64,000 nt of DNA from positions 2,294,001 through 2,358,000 of the forward strand of contig CP126198.1 of NCBI GenBank assembly GCA_030272155.1, given 5' to 3'. The notes beneath the pieces are model-generated. The model ran no database searches. It was not told the origin of the DNA and was given only the letters and a program-made list of their open reading frames with translations. The number at the start of each line of letters is the position of its first letter. Position 1 is the stretch's first letter. This document shows positions 31,639 through 42,460 of the stretch, piece by piece. The position numbers and the translations under genes are program-made. This DNA comes from Tetradesmus obliquus. Lineage: Eukaryota; Chlorophyta; Chlorophyceae; Sphaeropleales; Scenedesmaceae.

Positions 31639-34476
31639 ATAACGTCAGCATCGTGGTCAGCTGCATCTGGTGAGTGGCGGCCCGCTGCTGCTGCTGCTGC
31701 TGCTGCTGCCATGGCAGCAGCTTGTGGCGCGCACGCAGATGCTTGCGTTCCTGTGCTGGCATTTCAGCTGTTTTGTTATGTATCGTATTGCACAATGCTT
31801 CGCTGAGCAGTTGCTCCGTGCACTGCCTGCGTCACTGTCTCGTGTGTAGGTACCAGCAAGTAGCAGCTGCAGCATATGACGTCATCTGCCAGCAGCAGCA
31901 GCAGCAGCAGCAGCAAGCGCCACAGACAGGGCAGCCTGATGGGCTGCAGCACCAGCAGCAGCAGCAGCAGCAGCAAGGCCGGCCATCCATCCACCCAGCT
32001 TTGGTAGGAGCAGCAGCAGGGCCGTGGCCTGCCAGCACCTGCAGCAGCAGCAGCAATAATCAGTCAAGATTAGACGGGACACAAGCAGCAGCAGCAGCCG
32101 GAGCAGCAGCGGTGCCAGCTGCTGCTGCTGGTGGCATGATGCAGGTGCTTGAAGGCACAGCGCAGGAGGTGTTCCGGGTGCTGCTGTTCCTGGTGTTTAC
32201 GCTGGAAGTGTTTGTCATCAGTCTATTGCCTTTTGTAGGTGAGTGGAGCTGCTGCTGCTCCAGCTGCAGTAGCAGCAGCAGCAAGAGTAACATTGTGCTG
32301 CAAAGTGGCTATCTGGTTGGGCAGCAGCAGCAGCAGCAGCAGCACAGGTGTCACTGTGATGCTTCAGTGAGGCTTTCCCCACGCCAGCGGGCGTTCATAC
32401 TGTCAACAGGGCTGCTATGCTGGTGTGCTTCTCACACGATCTCAACATGTGGTTCCTCGGTCTGGATGTGTTTGCAAACTGTCGGCTATGGCTTGCAGGC
32501 CACCTGTTGAAAGTGCTGCTGCTGTCATGGCTGTACGCACATCACTGCTATCATCATACCAGCGATCCGTCCACTGTGTCCGTGTGCTTGCAGGTCCGGT
32601 GTTGAACGTGCTGCTGCTGCTGCCCTGGCTGTACTCCTACTACTGCTATCATCATAACGACCATGCTCCTCTGTCTTGATTGCCTGCAGGTCCGGTGTTG
32701 AACGTACTGCTGCTGTCCTGGCTGTACGCCTACTACTGCTTTGACTACAAGTGGGCGCTGCAGGGCGCACGGCTGCCGCAGCGGCTGGCGTTTTTCGAGG
32801 CGCACTGGGCCTTCTTCGCAGGTGTGCTGGTTGAGGGCGGGTCAAGGAATGCACATATGGTCAGAACGCTTTTGTGCGCAGCAGACAGGGATAGCAGCAG
32901 CTGCTGGCGCTTGCTGAACTGCACTGGGCTTTCGTTAGTGTTTCTGCCAAAGCAAGGACGCGTGTTTGAGGAACGTGATGCGCTGGACGGCAGCTGCCGC
33001 AGCGGCTGGCCTTCTTTGAGACCTGACCCGCTGGGCCTGCTTTGCAGGTGGGGGATCTTTGGCTTCCCATGCGTGGCAGCCACGTCCTTTTCCCCACTCA
33101 CATTGGCGCTGCGCTGGCCAACCTGCTGTTCCCAATCTTTGATCATGGCTTTTGGTCGCATGCATCGCTTGTTTGCTCCATTGGTCTATGCTGCTCTGGC
33201 CTGCTATTGTTCACACTCATCTGCTTTTCTGCTTTCCTTTTGCTCTGGACGTGCTGCTGCGCTGCTGCATCTGCTGCTCAGGCTTTGGCTTCGTCTGTGT
33301 GGCAGCCACGCCCTCCTTTCCGCTGCACATCGGCGCTGCGCTGGCCAACCTGCTGTTCACCGGCTTCTGTTGCTGGCTGTCGCAGGCTACCGTTTCGTCA
33401 CATGCATCAGTTCTTTGCTGCATCAGTCTGTGATGACTCACCCTGCATCTGCTGTTCTGCTGCTCTGCACATGCTGCTCTGGTGCTATCACATGTTTGCC
33501 GCAAGGGTTTGGCTTCCCGTGTGTGGCGGCTACGGCCTTCTTTCCAATGCACATTGGTGCTGCGCTGGCCAACCTGCTGTTCCCTGCCTTCATCCTGGTG
33601 GCGGCTGGCGCGGATCCACTGGCTGCGCAACGTGAGTGGCTTGGCTGTACAATGATTGGCTGCATAACAGCTCGCCTGTAGGTAGCGCCAGGCTGAATTG
33701 TGGTAGTCTGTCTTCATGCTGGTGGCGACCGGCGCCGACCCGCTGGCTGCACAACGTGGGTTGCTGCCTATCTTGGTGTTCGGGCAGTGTTGAGCAATTA
33801 CCAGAACACTGATGCACACAACCGCAGCGTGGCATGTCGCAGCGTGGCATGTCGCAGCGAGTTGGCGCAACACGTGGTAAGCACACACTGCTCAGCCCCT
33901 GCTGTGCTTTTGAGTTGCATGGCCACACCCGTTTCAGTGCTGCTTTGTGTTTAGGTTTCAATCATCCCCCACACCACGGCTCTGCTGTGCCCTGTAGGGC
34001 GTGTGCTGGCTCCGGAAGACAGCAGCTTGCGCAGCATACCCATCTTCAAGCTTCACATCTCCTCTGAATCTTTTGCTGCATGTGCGCCCCTGCCCTGTTT
34101 TGGCCCGCAGGGCATGTGGTGGCTCCAGAAGGCAGCAGCTTGTGCAGCATATCCATCTTCAAACTTTGCATCTCCTCTGAATCTTTTGCTGCATGTGCGC
34201 CCCTGCCCTGTTTTGGCGTTCAGGGCGTGTGGTGGCTCCAGCAGGCAGCAGCTTGCGCAGCATCCCCGTCTTCAAGCCTTACATCTCATCTGAATCTTTT
34301 GCTGCATGTGCGCCCCTGCCTTGTTTTTGCCTTTTATTTGTCGTGCAGGGCGTGTGGTGGCTCCTGAAGGCAGCAGCTTGCGCAGCATTCCCATATTCAA
34401 GCTTGCCCTGCGGCCCACCTACTGGATCATCCGGCGGCTGTTTGGCGGCAGATCCAGCAGGGTGCATGCAGCCTGA
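30467..34476 (+). CDS. EI24: EI24/EPG-4 family ER membrane protein
   Basis: EI24 proteins are multispanning ER proteins required for late autophagy steps in animals and found in plants. Exons: about 30467-30545 (LWEALQLQRCVVFF...SGRVL), 30740-30789 (CFVVNGLIYLG), one ending 31336 (WQQLLGLLFQLLWLMPLYGISIMVSCIW), 31850-32238 (YQQVAAAAYDVI, Gln/Ala inserts, then EVFRVLLFLVFTLEVFVISLLPFVG), 32690-32821 (PVLNVLLLSWLYAYYCFDYKW...FFEAHWAFFAG), 33506-33631 (FGFPCVAATAFFPMHIGAALANLLFP) and 34349-34476. The last five join in phase, for example CIW|YQQV, as in other EI24 proteins. An exon between 30790 and 31210, and the start codon, are not resolved. A low-complexity Gln/Ala insert of about 70 residues interrupts the domain. 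TGTAA at 34595 follows the stop. Confidence 0.85.
31305..31680 (+). repeat. Exon-end plus CTG-repeat minisatellite in EI24
   Basis: Four units near 31308, 31446, 31538 and 31650 each contain about 30 bases of exon end (ATCAGCATCATGGTCAGCTG), the donor TCTG|GTGAGTGG and then a CTG tract. The tracts after units 1, 2, 3 and 4 are about 30, 14, 21 and 8 triplets. The first unit is the functional exon end. Units 2-4 lie in the intron but each keeps a perfect donor. Confidence 0.96.
32496..32760 (+). repeat. Three copies of the 5' edge of EI24 exon 32690-32821
   Basis: VLNVLLLSWLYAYYC with acceptor recurs at about 32505, 32595 and 32690, roughly 95 bp apart. The first two continue into ATCATCATA. 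instead of the exon. The first has lost part of its acceptor side. Confidence 0.94.
32985..33600 (+). repeat. Three copies of the 5' edge of EI24 exon 33506-33631
   Basis: FGFPCVAAT.FFP.HIGAALANLLF occurs near 33055, 33283 and 33506, about 225 bp apart. At 32990-33020 there is also a piece of the previous exon's end (LPQRLAFFE). The third copy is functional. Confidence 0.94.
33588..33765 (+). repeat. Duplicated 3' edge of EI24 exon 33506-33631
   Basis: LVAAGADPLAAQ with donor CGTGAGT (33596-33637) recurs as LVATGADPLAAQ with CGTGGGT at 33719-33762, about 123 bp on. Confidence 0.92.
33995..34410 (+). repeat. Four copies of the 5' edge of the last EI24 exon
   Basis: RV.AP..SSLRSIPIFK with acceptor occurs near 33999, 34111, 34225 and 34349. 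Each of the first three is followed by the same ACATCTCMTCTGAATC intron-like block instead of LALRPTYW. The spacing of 112-124 bp and high identity suggest recent amplification. Only the last copy continues to the stop. Confidence 0.95.
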
Positions 34477-36223
34477 CAGCAGTGGATGTGCACGTTCCTG
34501 CAAGCGTGCCTGCAGGAGTTGGGCTGCAGCCTGAATTTGTACACTGTGGCGTGCTTGAATTCAATTTGAAGATTGTGGCGTGCTTGAACTTGATGTGTAA
34601 CACTGTGGCGTGCTTGAATCCAATGTGCAACACTCGTGTCCCTTTTCTAAACTAGAGGAGGGGAGGAGGATGTGTGAGAGTCAGGTTGAGATCGAGATGC
34701 CAGGTCCAGACCCAGGTGGCCAGGCGAAGCACGAGCCAGGACCCAGCAAGTGCTTGTCAGGGCAGCTAGGGTAAGGGTGCGTGCGCCGCTTCACCACAAC
34801 CTCGAACGGTGTGTTAAGTTGTTTCAATATCGCTGTCAACTCTTGTCGAAGGCGTGACCTGGACTGCACGTATCACCACACATGTGTTAGCATGCCCCAG
34901 CATTTCTGAGTTGAAGCAGCCATGATGGCCTGAGGGGCTCATAAATTACGCGTTGTGTTGCATTGTGCTTGTAATGTGACCTGCATGCACGTTGAATTTT
35001 TAGTACAGACTCTGCAGGTCAGCTGCAGGCCGGTTGCAGGTCAGCTACAGCCTGAGGCCCAGTGGCTGCAGGTGAGCTTCAGTTGACCCAGCTGGGTGCG
35101 GTGCAGGAGAGTATGGCGACGAAGGCATAGCAGACGCATTAGCAAATTGGAATTACACACGATGGACGAATGTGGCACGACATCTGTCCCAATCAGCTGC
35201 CCACTCCCCTGACCTTCCTGACTGGGCGCAGAACCCTCATCGTCACTTCGCTGGCTTGGGTGAACATTCCAAGTCGGTGATGTGGTGGTTTTGATAGTCA
35301 CGTGATACTTGAGAGAGGAGGCAGAGGAGGATTCTGGCTTTCGGTTCTGCAAACACACTTACAAACTTCGCTAGGGCCTCTGCGTGTGACCCTGTTGCCA
35401 TTTGATGCCTCACAATCAAACTATTATGCAGACGTAACTTAAAGAGACAGTGAATTTTGATATTAAACGGCCCTCGATGTCTTTTCACCTGGCTGGCGAG
35501 TACTGAAGTTTACTTGCTGTACCTACTGACCGTGATACCCGGGTGATCTGCTTTTGTAACAACGCTACAACGAACCATGCTTTCAGGTGAGGCATCGGTA
35601 GAACGCAGCACGGCCGAAAGGACCCAAGAGGCACGGGTGGCAGCAGCAGCAGCGCTTTGGAAAGACAGCAGCCTGTTGCCACATCAGCAGATGCTGTTCG
35701 ATTTGTGAGCCATCCAACAGTGGTGCACCTCGGACTGGAGCTCAAGCGCGACTGATCACTGTTCAGCGCTGCAGTGACAGCACTGCTGTCAATCGGCTGC
35801 AGGCCTGTACTCTCAACAATTGAAGCGTGTTTTTTAGCAGAGCTTAGCTATCAATCAGCTACATGAGTTCATGTCGCGTGTGCACGGCCATGTAGACGTC
35901 TTGTTAGTGTAGTGTGTTTAGTACAGCAGCGCTGTTCCTCCTGTCACACAGCCCCAACATAACTGCAGTAGGTGGATCATCCACCTGCACCAGTGGTGCA
36001 TGCACTTGTCCAGGCAAATTGACCACACCATTATGCTGTGACATTGAAAGCACACTTTTGGACTGAAAAAGTTTGTGTTTGCAGCAAATGGTGCCGTGTG
36101 CCACACGGTGTGTGATGTGCCACAGTGTGTCGTCCACTTGCTGATTCCACAGCTGCCTGCTGACATCGTAATCACCCAGGGGTATGTCATCACCAGCCTA
36201 GAGCTAGGTATGTCACATACGGT
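34477..36223. other. Intergenic stretch, EI24 to protease
   Basis: No supported gene. Weak minus-strand open frames (34681-34869, 35243-35488, 35485-35745) have neither a domain nor convincing splice links. At 34540-34640 a CTGTGGCGTGCTTGAA block is repeated three times at ~36 bp spacing in the EI24 3' flank. Confidence 0.5.
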
Positions 36224-39200
36224 ATGGCTTGGACCAACAGGACTCGGTGCTTGTCTGCTGTTGCTTTGGCAGGCGTGGCTATGCTGGTTATGCTGCTGGT
36301 CATCACTGCACAGCTGGCACTGGCACAGCCTGCAGGACAGTGGATGACACAGCCTGGCAATAGGCAGGCACAGCACGGTACGCACCGGCTCAGCTGTGCT
36401 CGCAAACCTTTTGCAGCTACAGCAGCTACAGCAGTATGCTTTCTACTGAGACTGAAGCATACATGCTGAATATCTATGTCGCAATCTGCCGCCAGGAGTG
36501 CAGCATGTGTCACCAGGCTTTGCAGCATGTGTCACCAGGCCTGCAGCATGCGTCGCTATGCCGGCAGCATGCGGCGCTATGCCGGCAGCATGCGTCACCA
36601 GGCTCTGCAGCAAGTGTCACCAGGCTCTGCAGCAAGTGTCATCAGGCTTTGCAGCAAGTGTCACCAGGCGTGCAGCAAGTGTCACCAGGCGTGCATCATG
36701 CGTCGCTAGGCTTGCAGCATGCATTGCCAGGCAGGCAGCATGTGTCACCAGGCTTTGCAGCATGTGTCACCAGGCTTTGCAGCAAGTGTCACCAGGCGTG
36801 CAGCAAGTGTCACCAGGCGTGCATCATGCGTCGCTAGGCTTGCAGCATGCATTGCCAGGCAGGCAGCATGTGTCCCTGGGCCTGCAGCCTTCAGCAAAAG
36901 GGCACCACAGGGAGCACCTCTGCAGAGTACACCTCACCCACAGCGCTGTCTCGACAAAGTTTCAAAGGCTGTGTGGCACCCTCTGCTGCTGCAGGTGCTC
37001 CTCAGAGGCAGCTGCTGCAGCCGCCAGCACGGTGAGTAGCATAGTGTGCCTGCTTGCCGTGCTGAGCACCATTCAGCAATCACTATCAGCAGCACCTGTA
37101 TAACACCTGTGCCGCGAAACTTAACTGTGGTGTGCTGTGGCTGCTGCTGCTGCTGCTGCTGCCACATCTTGTGTTGCAGGCGCGCCACATGCAGAACACG
37201 CTGCACTGCTTTGCTGTATCAGGCAGGGGCAGATGCGGCAGCAACTTTCAGGCTCAAACTCTATGCGCTGCTGCTGCTGCTGCCGCAGCTGCAGGCATGC
37301 CACATGTAGGTGACATCGCTTGTGCAAAGGTTGCTGTATGTGTCCAGGGGCACGCACTCTACAGCGAAGATCGCCCCAGCTTCTGACAACTTGCATCTTC
37401 TTGTGTGCTGCGCTGCTGTCATTATCTGCATCTCTGCACAAGCAGTCCATTCACAGGGCTACTGTATGAAGCTAAGGGCATGCGGTCCCCACCCAACGCC
37501 ACACGCCGCAGCTATGTGTACAGCAGGCTCAAAAGGGGCATCCTCAGCAATCTGGGGGCAGGCGCCAACACAACGCAGATCGCGCGCGCGGTGTGCGGCA
37601 AAGATAATGTCACAGAAGATCCCGCATGCAGCGATGTGCTGCTGCTAGCGCTTACACCTGATGCTTACAACTCCAACAATACAGCTGACACTCCTGGGGG
37701 CCCCGCTTTGATCAGCCCTGCTCAGGTGAGCGTCCTCGTGTCATGTTGCTTAGTGTCTTGTCCCATTTCCAACCTGTAGATTACCTTGACGACACGAATT
37801 TTGGTTTGTTTTGCAGGCACTTACCAGATGGAGGCACAGCAGCAGCTGACGGCTTGACGTGTCTATGCATTGCTCTCCATGTGCGTTGTTGGCTGCAGTG
37901 CGCAAGTGCAACACATGCCAGTTCAAAGCGGCTCGTTGTTGCTGTAACTACATGGGTATTGCTGCTGTTGCCGACTGTGGTGATATCTGCTGCCTGCCCT
38001 TGCAGGACCAAGGCAACTGCGCCGTATGTGTGGGTTTTGCTGTCACAGCCGCTGCTGAGGCTGCTGTCAACGTGTACAAGCAGCAAAGCTGGCAGAGCAC
38101 AGGGCTATCAGAATCTGACCTCAGCTTTTGCAAGTGAGCAGTTGCTGCTGCCTGGTGTCTTGCTACTGCATGGCAGGCATTGCTGTGAAGCTCGTGTCAT
38201 GTCCTTTTGAAGACCAACAGCCCATGGTCAATAGCTTGGCGGCAGCAGGAGGGAAAAGGGGGGAGTCTGCAATGCAGTTGCAGGTGGCTGTGACATATGT
38301 TTCGACTGCTCCTCCGATTTCAGTTACATTGAAGCATTTGAACAACAGCAGCAGCAACAGCAGCAGCGGCTGCACGTGTGCTGCGATCTGCTCTACAGCA
38401 CTGTGCTAGTGGTATGTCAAACACCCTCGTTGGTGCTGTAGAATTCATCAGTCAATGTGGCCTCATCTCTGCACGAGCTGCTTTTCATGGTGCATGTCGA
38501 TGATATGTGTGCACTGCAGGCTGGTTGGCCGTATCAGCTGTGAAACTGGATCCTCCTACGATTCAGTGGTGGCTAGCATTGGCAGGGGCGACGTCAGCAG
38601 CTGGGCAGCACGGACGTGTTACGGCTATAACGGTGAAGCCGAGAGCTGCTTTCCGGTCTCTGAAGAAAACCCCCGCGCATGCAAGTCGCAGCTGCCTGCA
38701 GGTGAGGCAGGGGCTGCTAGGTTTGCTGTTGATGGGCGGTGCCGCTGGTATTTAAAGAAGGACAGTCCAGCATGAAAGATGCAAATATGCGCACCTTCAA
38801 GCATTGCTGGTATCTGCAGGGCTCAAAGCAGATGTGCTACTGTAAATTTTACCCAACCTCTTTGATTAGACACATGGCCAGCAGCTGAGCACAGCATCAA
38901 ACCATGTGCCTGCTGCCCTGCAGGGGGTGTGGTGTGCTGCCTGTGGCGTAAGGCGGTGGCATATGCGAGCCAGGCAGCAGATGATGCGTGATATCAAACC
39001 CGTACTTGTGTTTGCTGTCGTGCAGGAGGCATGCTGTCGGTGGCATATGACGGCAATGCGCTTGACAAAATGGCTAAGGTTAAAGAGCAGATCATGCTCA
39101 ATGGCGGTGTCCTGACATCGCTCGCAATGTCAGATGGTGTTCACGGCGCTTTCAAGGATTTCAAGGCAAACAAAACGGCTGCTAACGGCGCATTCAGTGT

Positions 39201-40404
39201 GGCAGAAGACCTACGCATGGTTGTGCCGAGCAGTGTGGTCATGCACGCTGTCTTTTGCTATGGCTGGTGGGACAACCCAGTTAGGGCTGATGACGGTTAC
39301 TGGATCTGCAAGAACAGGTAGGAGTGGTCGCTGCTTGCTGCAATGCAGAAGGGACATGTCACCCAAGAAACCAGTCAACACCTGGTGGTGTGACTGCCAG
39401 TGTCGCTCGCAGTTACACCCACACCATGGTGGCGTCTCCCCATGTGTCACTTGTCACTTGTCACTTGTCCCCTGGTACTTGTCACCCGTCACCTGTCACC
39501 TGTCACTGCAACTCGTGCAGCTGGTCATCCTGCTGGGGCTTGCAGAGATCTTTGCTGCGTCATGTTGCATTGATCACTGCGTCACTGCTTTGACTGCTTT
39601 GACGGTGTGACAATGTGTAACTGCTTCGCAGCTGGGGCTTCTCGTGGGGCCTCCGCGGCTCTTTGCACTCACCTCGTGCTGGTGTAACCCGCAGTGTCAC
39701 CCGCAACGTCATCTCTGTCACTTTGTGTCTGCTTTGCAGCTGGGGCTCCTCATGGGGCCTGCAAGGCTCCTTCCGTGTCGCCTACGCAACACCGCAGTGC
39801 GACCCATGGTGCCATCATGACGGTGTCACTAACAAAACTCAACTGTGTTTTCCTGCATTGCACCACAGCTGGGGCTCCTCGTGGGGCCTGCAAGGCTCTT
39901 TCCGTGTTGCCTACGCAGCCGCCAACATCATGCAGCCCGACTACACCTTCGCCCTGCAGTACAACACAGCCAGCATGAGCGCCAGGGCCGCACTAATCAG
40001 CCGCAAGCTCAGACCCAACTTGTCTCGCAAGCCGCCGGCTGCTTTGAATGCTTCTGGCTGGAAGCCAGAGTGCCTGGCATACAGTTCTAAGGACCAGCAA
40101 ATGCGGCTGATCAAGCTTGCTGACGACATCAACACGCTTGCGCTGACGGCGCCAGCTGCAGCGCCCCGCGTGCGCAGGGCCGAGATAATCTTCGACCTCG
40201 TCGCCTCCAATCTCGGATACATGAACAGAAGCTTGTCAGCGGCTAGCACAGGGCCGTTCCTGCTCTGCGGCAAGACAGCACGTCTGCTGAGGTACTTGCT
40301 GCTGCGGGGGCCGCCGCCAGCTGCAAGCCCTGCACCTTCACCTTCACCTTCCCCGGGAGCGACACCGTCGCCGGCACCGTCTCCCTCACCAAAGCCAAAT
40401 CCTG
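36224..40404 (+). CDS. Secreted papain-family (C1A) cysteine protease
   Basis: Exon 1 (36224-36377) starts with ATG and encodes a signal anchor or signal peptide (VAMLVMLLVITAQLALAQP). Later exons: 37457-37725 (propeptide-like, LLYEAKGMRSPPNATRRSYVY), 38006-38133 (DQGNCAVCVGFA, LSESDLSFC), 38324 to about 38411, 38520-38701 (SCETGSSYDSVV...CYGYNGEAESC), 39026-39317 (VMHAVFCYGWW) and 39869-40404. The catalytic Cys, His and Asn are present; Asn falls in KN|S|WGSSWG across the 39317/39869 splice. Residues around the Cys differ from papain (AVCVGF for GSCWAF). The end is a Ser-Pro linker (ASPAPSPSPSPGATPSP). Exons between 36378 and 37456 and the join at 38411 are unresolved. Without the next splice it stops at 40457, and TGTAA at about 40683 could end it there. 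Confidence 0.8.
36486..36880 (+). repeat. 24 bp minisatellite (GTGTCACCAGGC.TGCAGCA)
   Basis: About 15 units of a 20-24 bp motif alternate between CAGCATGTGTCACCAGG and CAGCATGCGTCGCTATG variants. A higher-order copy of about 110 bp is visible, as 36677-36755 and 36793-36870 match. It is open in all three forward frames, so openness does not show that it is translated. It lies within the protease gene, probably in an intron. Confidence 0.9.
39440..39520 (+). repeat. TGTCACTTG/TGTCACC short tandem repeat
   Basis: A string of related 7-10 bp units (TGTCACTTG, GTCACCTG) lies in a protease intron, just before the duplicated acceptor cluster. Confidence 0.75.
39625..39920 (+). repeat. Three copies of the 5' edge of the protease Asn exon
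   Basis: SWG.SWGL.GSFRVAYA with a CGCAG/TGCAG/CACAG acceptor occurs at about 39631, 39740 and 39869. The last is functional and carries the residues next to the catalytic Asn. The second has a perfect acceptor but reads into a relic. Confidence 0.94.
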
Positions 40405-40912
40405 GTGGGCTGATTTGTGGTAGTTTGGTTGTGTTGCTACCTTGCACGTGCATGTGAATCTTCAGGGGCAGTGCAGCGCATTCTTGCAGCTCGATGAGAG
40501 AGAATAGAAAATGTGTGTCCTGGCACCATCCAAAACGGTATGAGCTGCAACAGGATGAGCCCATGGTTTGAGAGCAGGAAGCAGAGAGTGATCACCATAA
40601 CACATAATGCACACTCTTACACGGCCTTTGCAGGCACACTTCGCAAGAGCAACGCTGCTCCGATGCATTCTGCCAAAAGTAATGTAACCTTCACCTGCAT
40701 GGCACAGCTGCTTGAGCGTGCATATCGTCATGCTGCTGCTATCTAATCACGCCACGTCGCATCAGCACATATGCTAGAGGTGAGTAGCTGCTTGTAGTGC
40801 CCAGCAGAAACAACACCTGGTGCCTGCAATGGTGGTACTGACTCGAAGCCATCAAGCATACTGCACCCAATTTCTCATTCAGCTGCTTTGGGTGCTGCTG
40901 CCTGCCGTGCAG

Positions 40913-42030
40913 GTGGTGTTGAGACCTGCACGCTGGAACGCGCAGCCGACCCTGTCTGCAGCCGCTGCGTGCGCGACATTGCAATCTCTAGCGACCACAC
41001 ATGCGTCCTGTTTTATGATGCCAGTGTAGCATGTGTTGGGGCAGGCAACTACGGCCAGTTGGGAGACGGCTGGAGCTCTCGTGGCCGCTTTGAGACCACG
41101 CTTGTTGCGGCAACTGCACTAAGTGCTAAAGGAGAAGTCAGCACTGTGGGGGTTGCGGACAGCATCACCTGTGTAGCAGTTGCTGCTGCAGATGCCAGCA
41201 AGGTTTACTGTGTGGGTTCTGATGCGTTCGGAACGCTGGGAAGTGGCAATTTCACCAAAGGGTTGTCGAACCAGCCTGTGGCGATTCAGGGCTTGAAACA
41301 GACATCCCTCATCCGGCAGGTGGTTGGCACATGGCAGATGTGTGCCTCGTATGCTGGCACAGGTGAGTTTGACACTGTGCAGTGCTGGGGTGACTATTAT
41401 GACACCACACCTATCGACATAGGTGGCACCAGCGGCACTGTGTTTTTGGCTGGCAACGACGACTACTTCTGTGCGTTGCTCAGTGACAGCACCGTGTCGT
41501 GCTGGATGCAGCCGAATGTGGTAGCGGTGCCTGTTGCAGGCATAAGCAATGCAGTGCGTGTTGCTGCAGGGGCAGCTTTTGGCTGTGCTGTCACCCGTAG
41601 TGCTGGCTCAGCAGGTTTGCTTTGGTGCTGGGGGAAGTCCGCTGGTGTGTCAAACAGTGACATACCTTGGCGCGTGGATGCTCTTGAAGGCAATGTATTG
41701 GACGTCGCAGCTGGCATCAATCATGTGTGTGCAGTGGTTGAGACATCTGCGGGTAGCGGGGATTTGTATTGCTGGGGTGACAATACGATTGGGCAGCTGG
41801 GTCAAGGCAATGTCAACAGTAGCCAGCCCACAGCGGGTGTGCTGGCACCTGTCCGAGTGAAAGGCATCAGCAAAGTGACAGCACTGTTTGCGGCGTACCA
41901 CTCTACATGCGCCTTGACTGTCTCCCAGCGTGTTTTGTGCTGGGGTATAAACTTGTACTCACAGTTGGGAGTGGGCATTAACATCAACCCCATCACACTG
42001 CCTCAATTAATGAAAGGTTTGTGTGCTTAA
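40913..42030 (+). CDS. RCC1-type beta-propeller, likely C-terminal part of the protease gene
   Basis: An uninterrupted ~370-codon frame follows a TGCCGTGCAG acceptor. It shows repeats of the RCC1 pattern: SSDHTCVLFYDASVACVG.GNYGQLGDG, KVYCVGSDAFGTLGSG, VQCWGDY, LWCWGKS, DLYCWGDNTIGQLGQG and RVLCWGINLYSQLGVG. The Cys-rich CW-G form, with a Cys in each blade, resembles extracellular RCC1-like domains such as those of CRINKLY4-type receptors, not nuclear RCC1. There is no start codon or signal peptide of its own. The donor at 40404 (CCTG|GTGGGC, phase 1) and this acceptor join in phase (KPNPG|GVETC). A fused secreted protein of protease, Ser-Pro linker and propeller is therefore the simplest reading. 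The stop is TAA at 42028-42030. Confidence 0.8.
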
Positions 42031-42099
42031 GCTAGCAGGCGACTTGCTGCACAATGCGTATCGTTTACGGCCTGTTGGGCCCTGCACTCCATCAAAGTT

Positions 42100-42460
42100 G
42101 TATGAAGTGTTGTGCATGTACTCATGGGTTGATGCACGGCATGCATGCCCTCTTGGGTTTACACGAGTATGGTGCACACATTCCTCCAAGGGTGCACAAA
42201 ATGTCATGATGTTCTCGTGGGTTCGTCGCTTGTTGCGCATGCACTCTTGGGCTCAAGGCTGGTTATGCTTGCACTCTCTCCTCCAAGATAGCATGGAGTG
42301 TCGCAAGTGCAGTCGTGGGTTGTGGTCTTTTACGAAATGCCGTGTACGTACTCGTGGTTTGTAGTCTGTTATGCATTGACAGCATACACTCGTGGGTTTA
42401 GGCTTTCAGCGCTGCATTTTTGGATGAACATGTATGCACTTGTGGGTTTAGTGGCGCATT
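42100..42460 (+). repeat. Degenerate ~60 bp repeats around ACTCGTGGGTTTA
   Basis: Related blocks (TACTCATGGGTTGA, CTCTTGGGTTTAC, TCTCGTGGGTTCG, CACTCTTGGGCTC, TACTCGTGGTTTG, CACTCGTGGGTTTAG, CACTTGTGGGTTTAG) recur every 30-70 bases downstream of the RCC1 stop. No coding use is apparent. Confidence 0.7.

Noticed and set aside
31344-31680. Poly-Leu/Ala protein encoded by the EI24 CTG tracts
   Set aside because: The conserved protein continues from the first donor to the exon at 31850 with correct phase (CIW|YQQV), so the tracts are intronic.
38520-38540. GWPYQL as the papain GGWP(Y) motif in another frame
   Set aside because: That frame meets TGA after six codons. The adjacent frame gives SCETGSSYDSVV and a long open exon.
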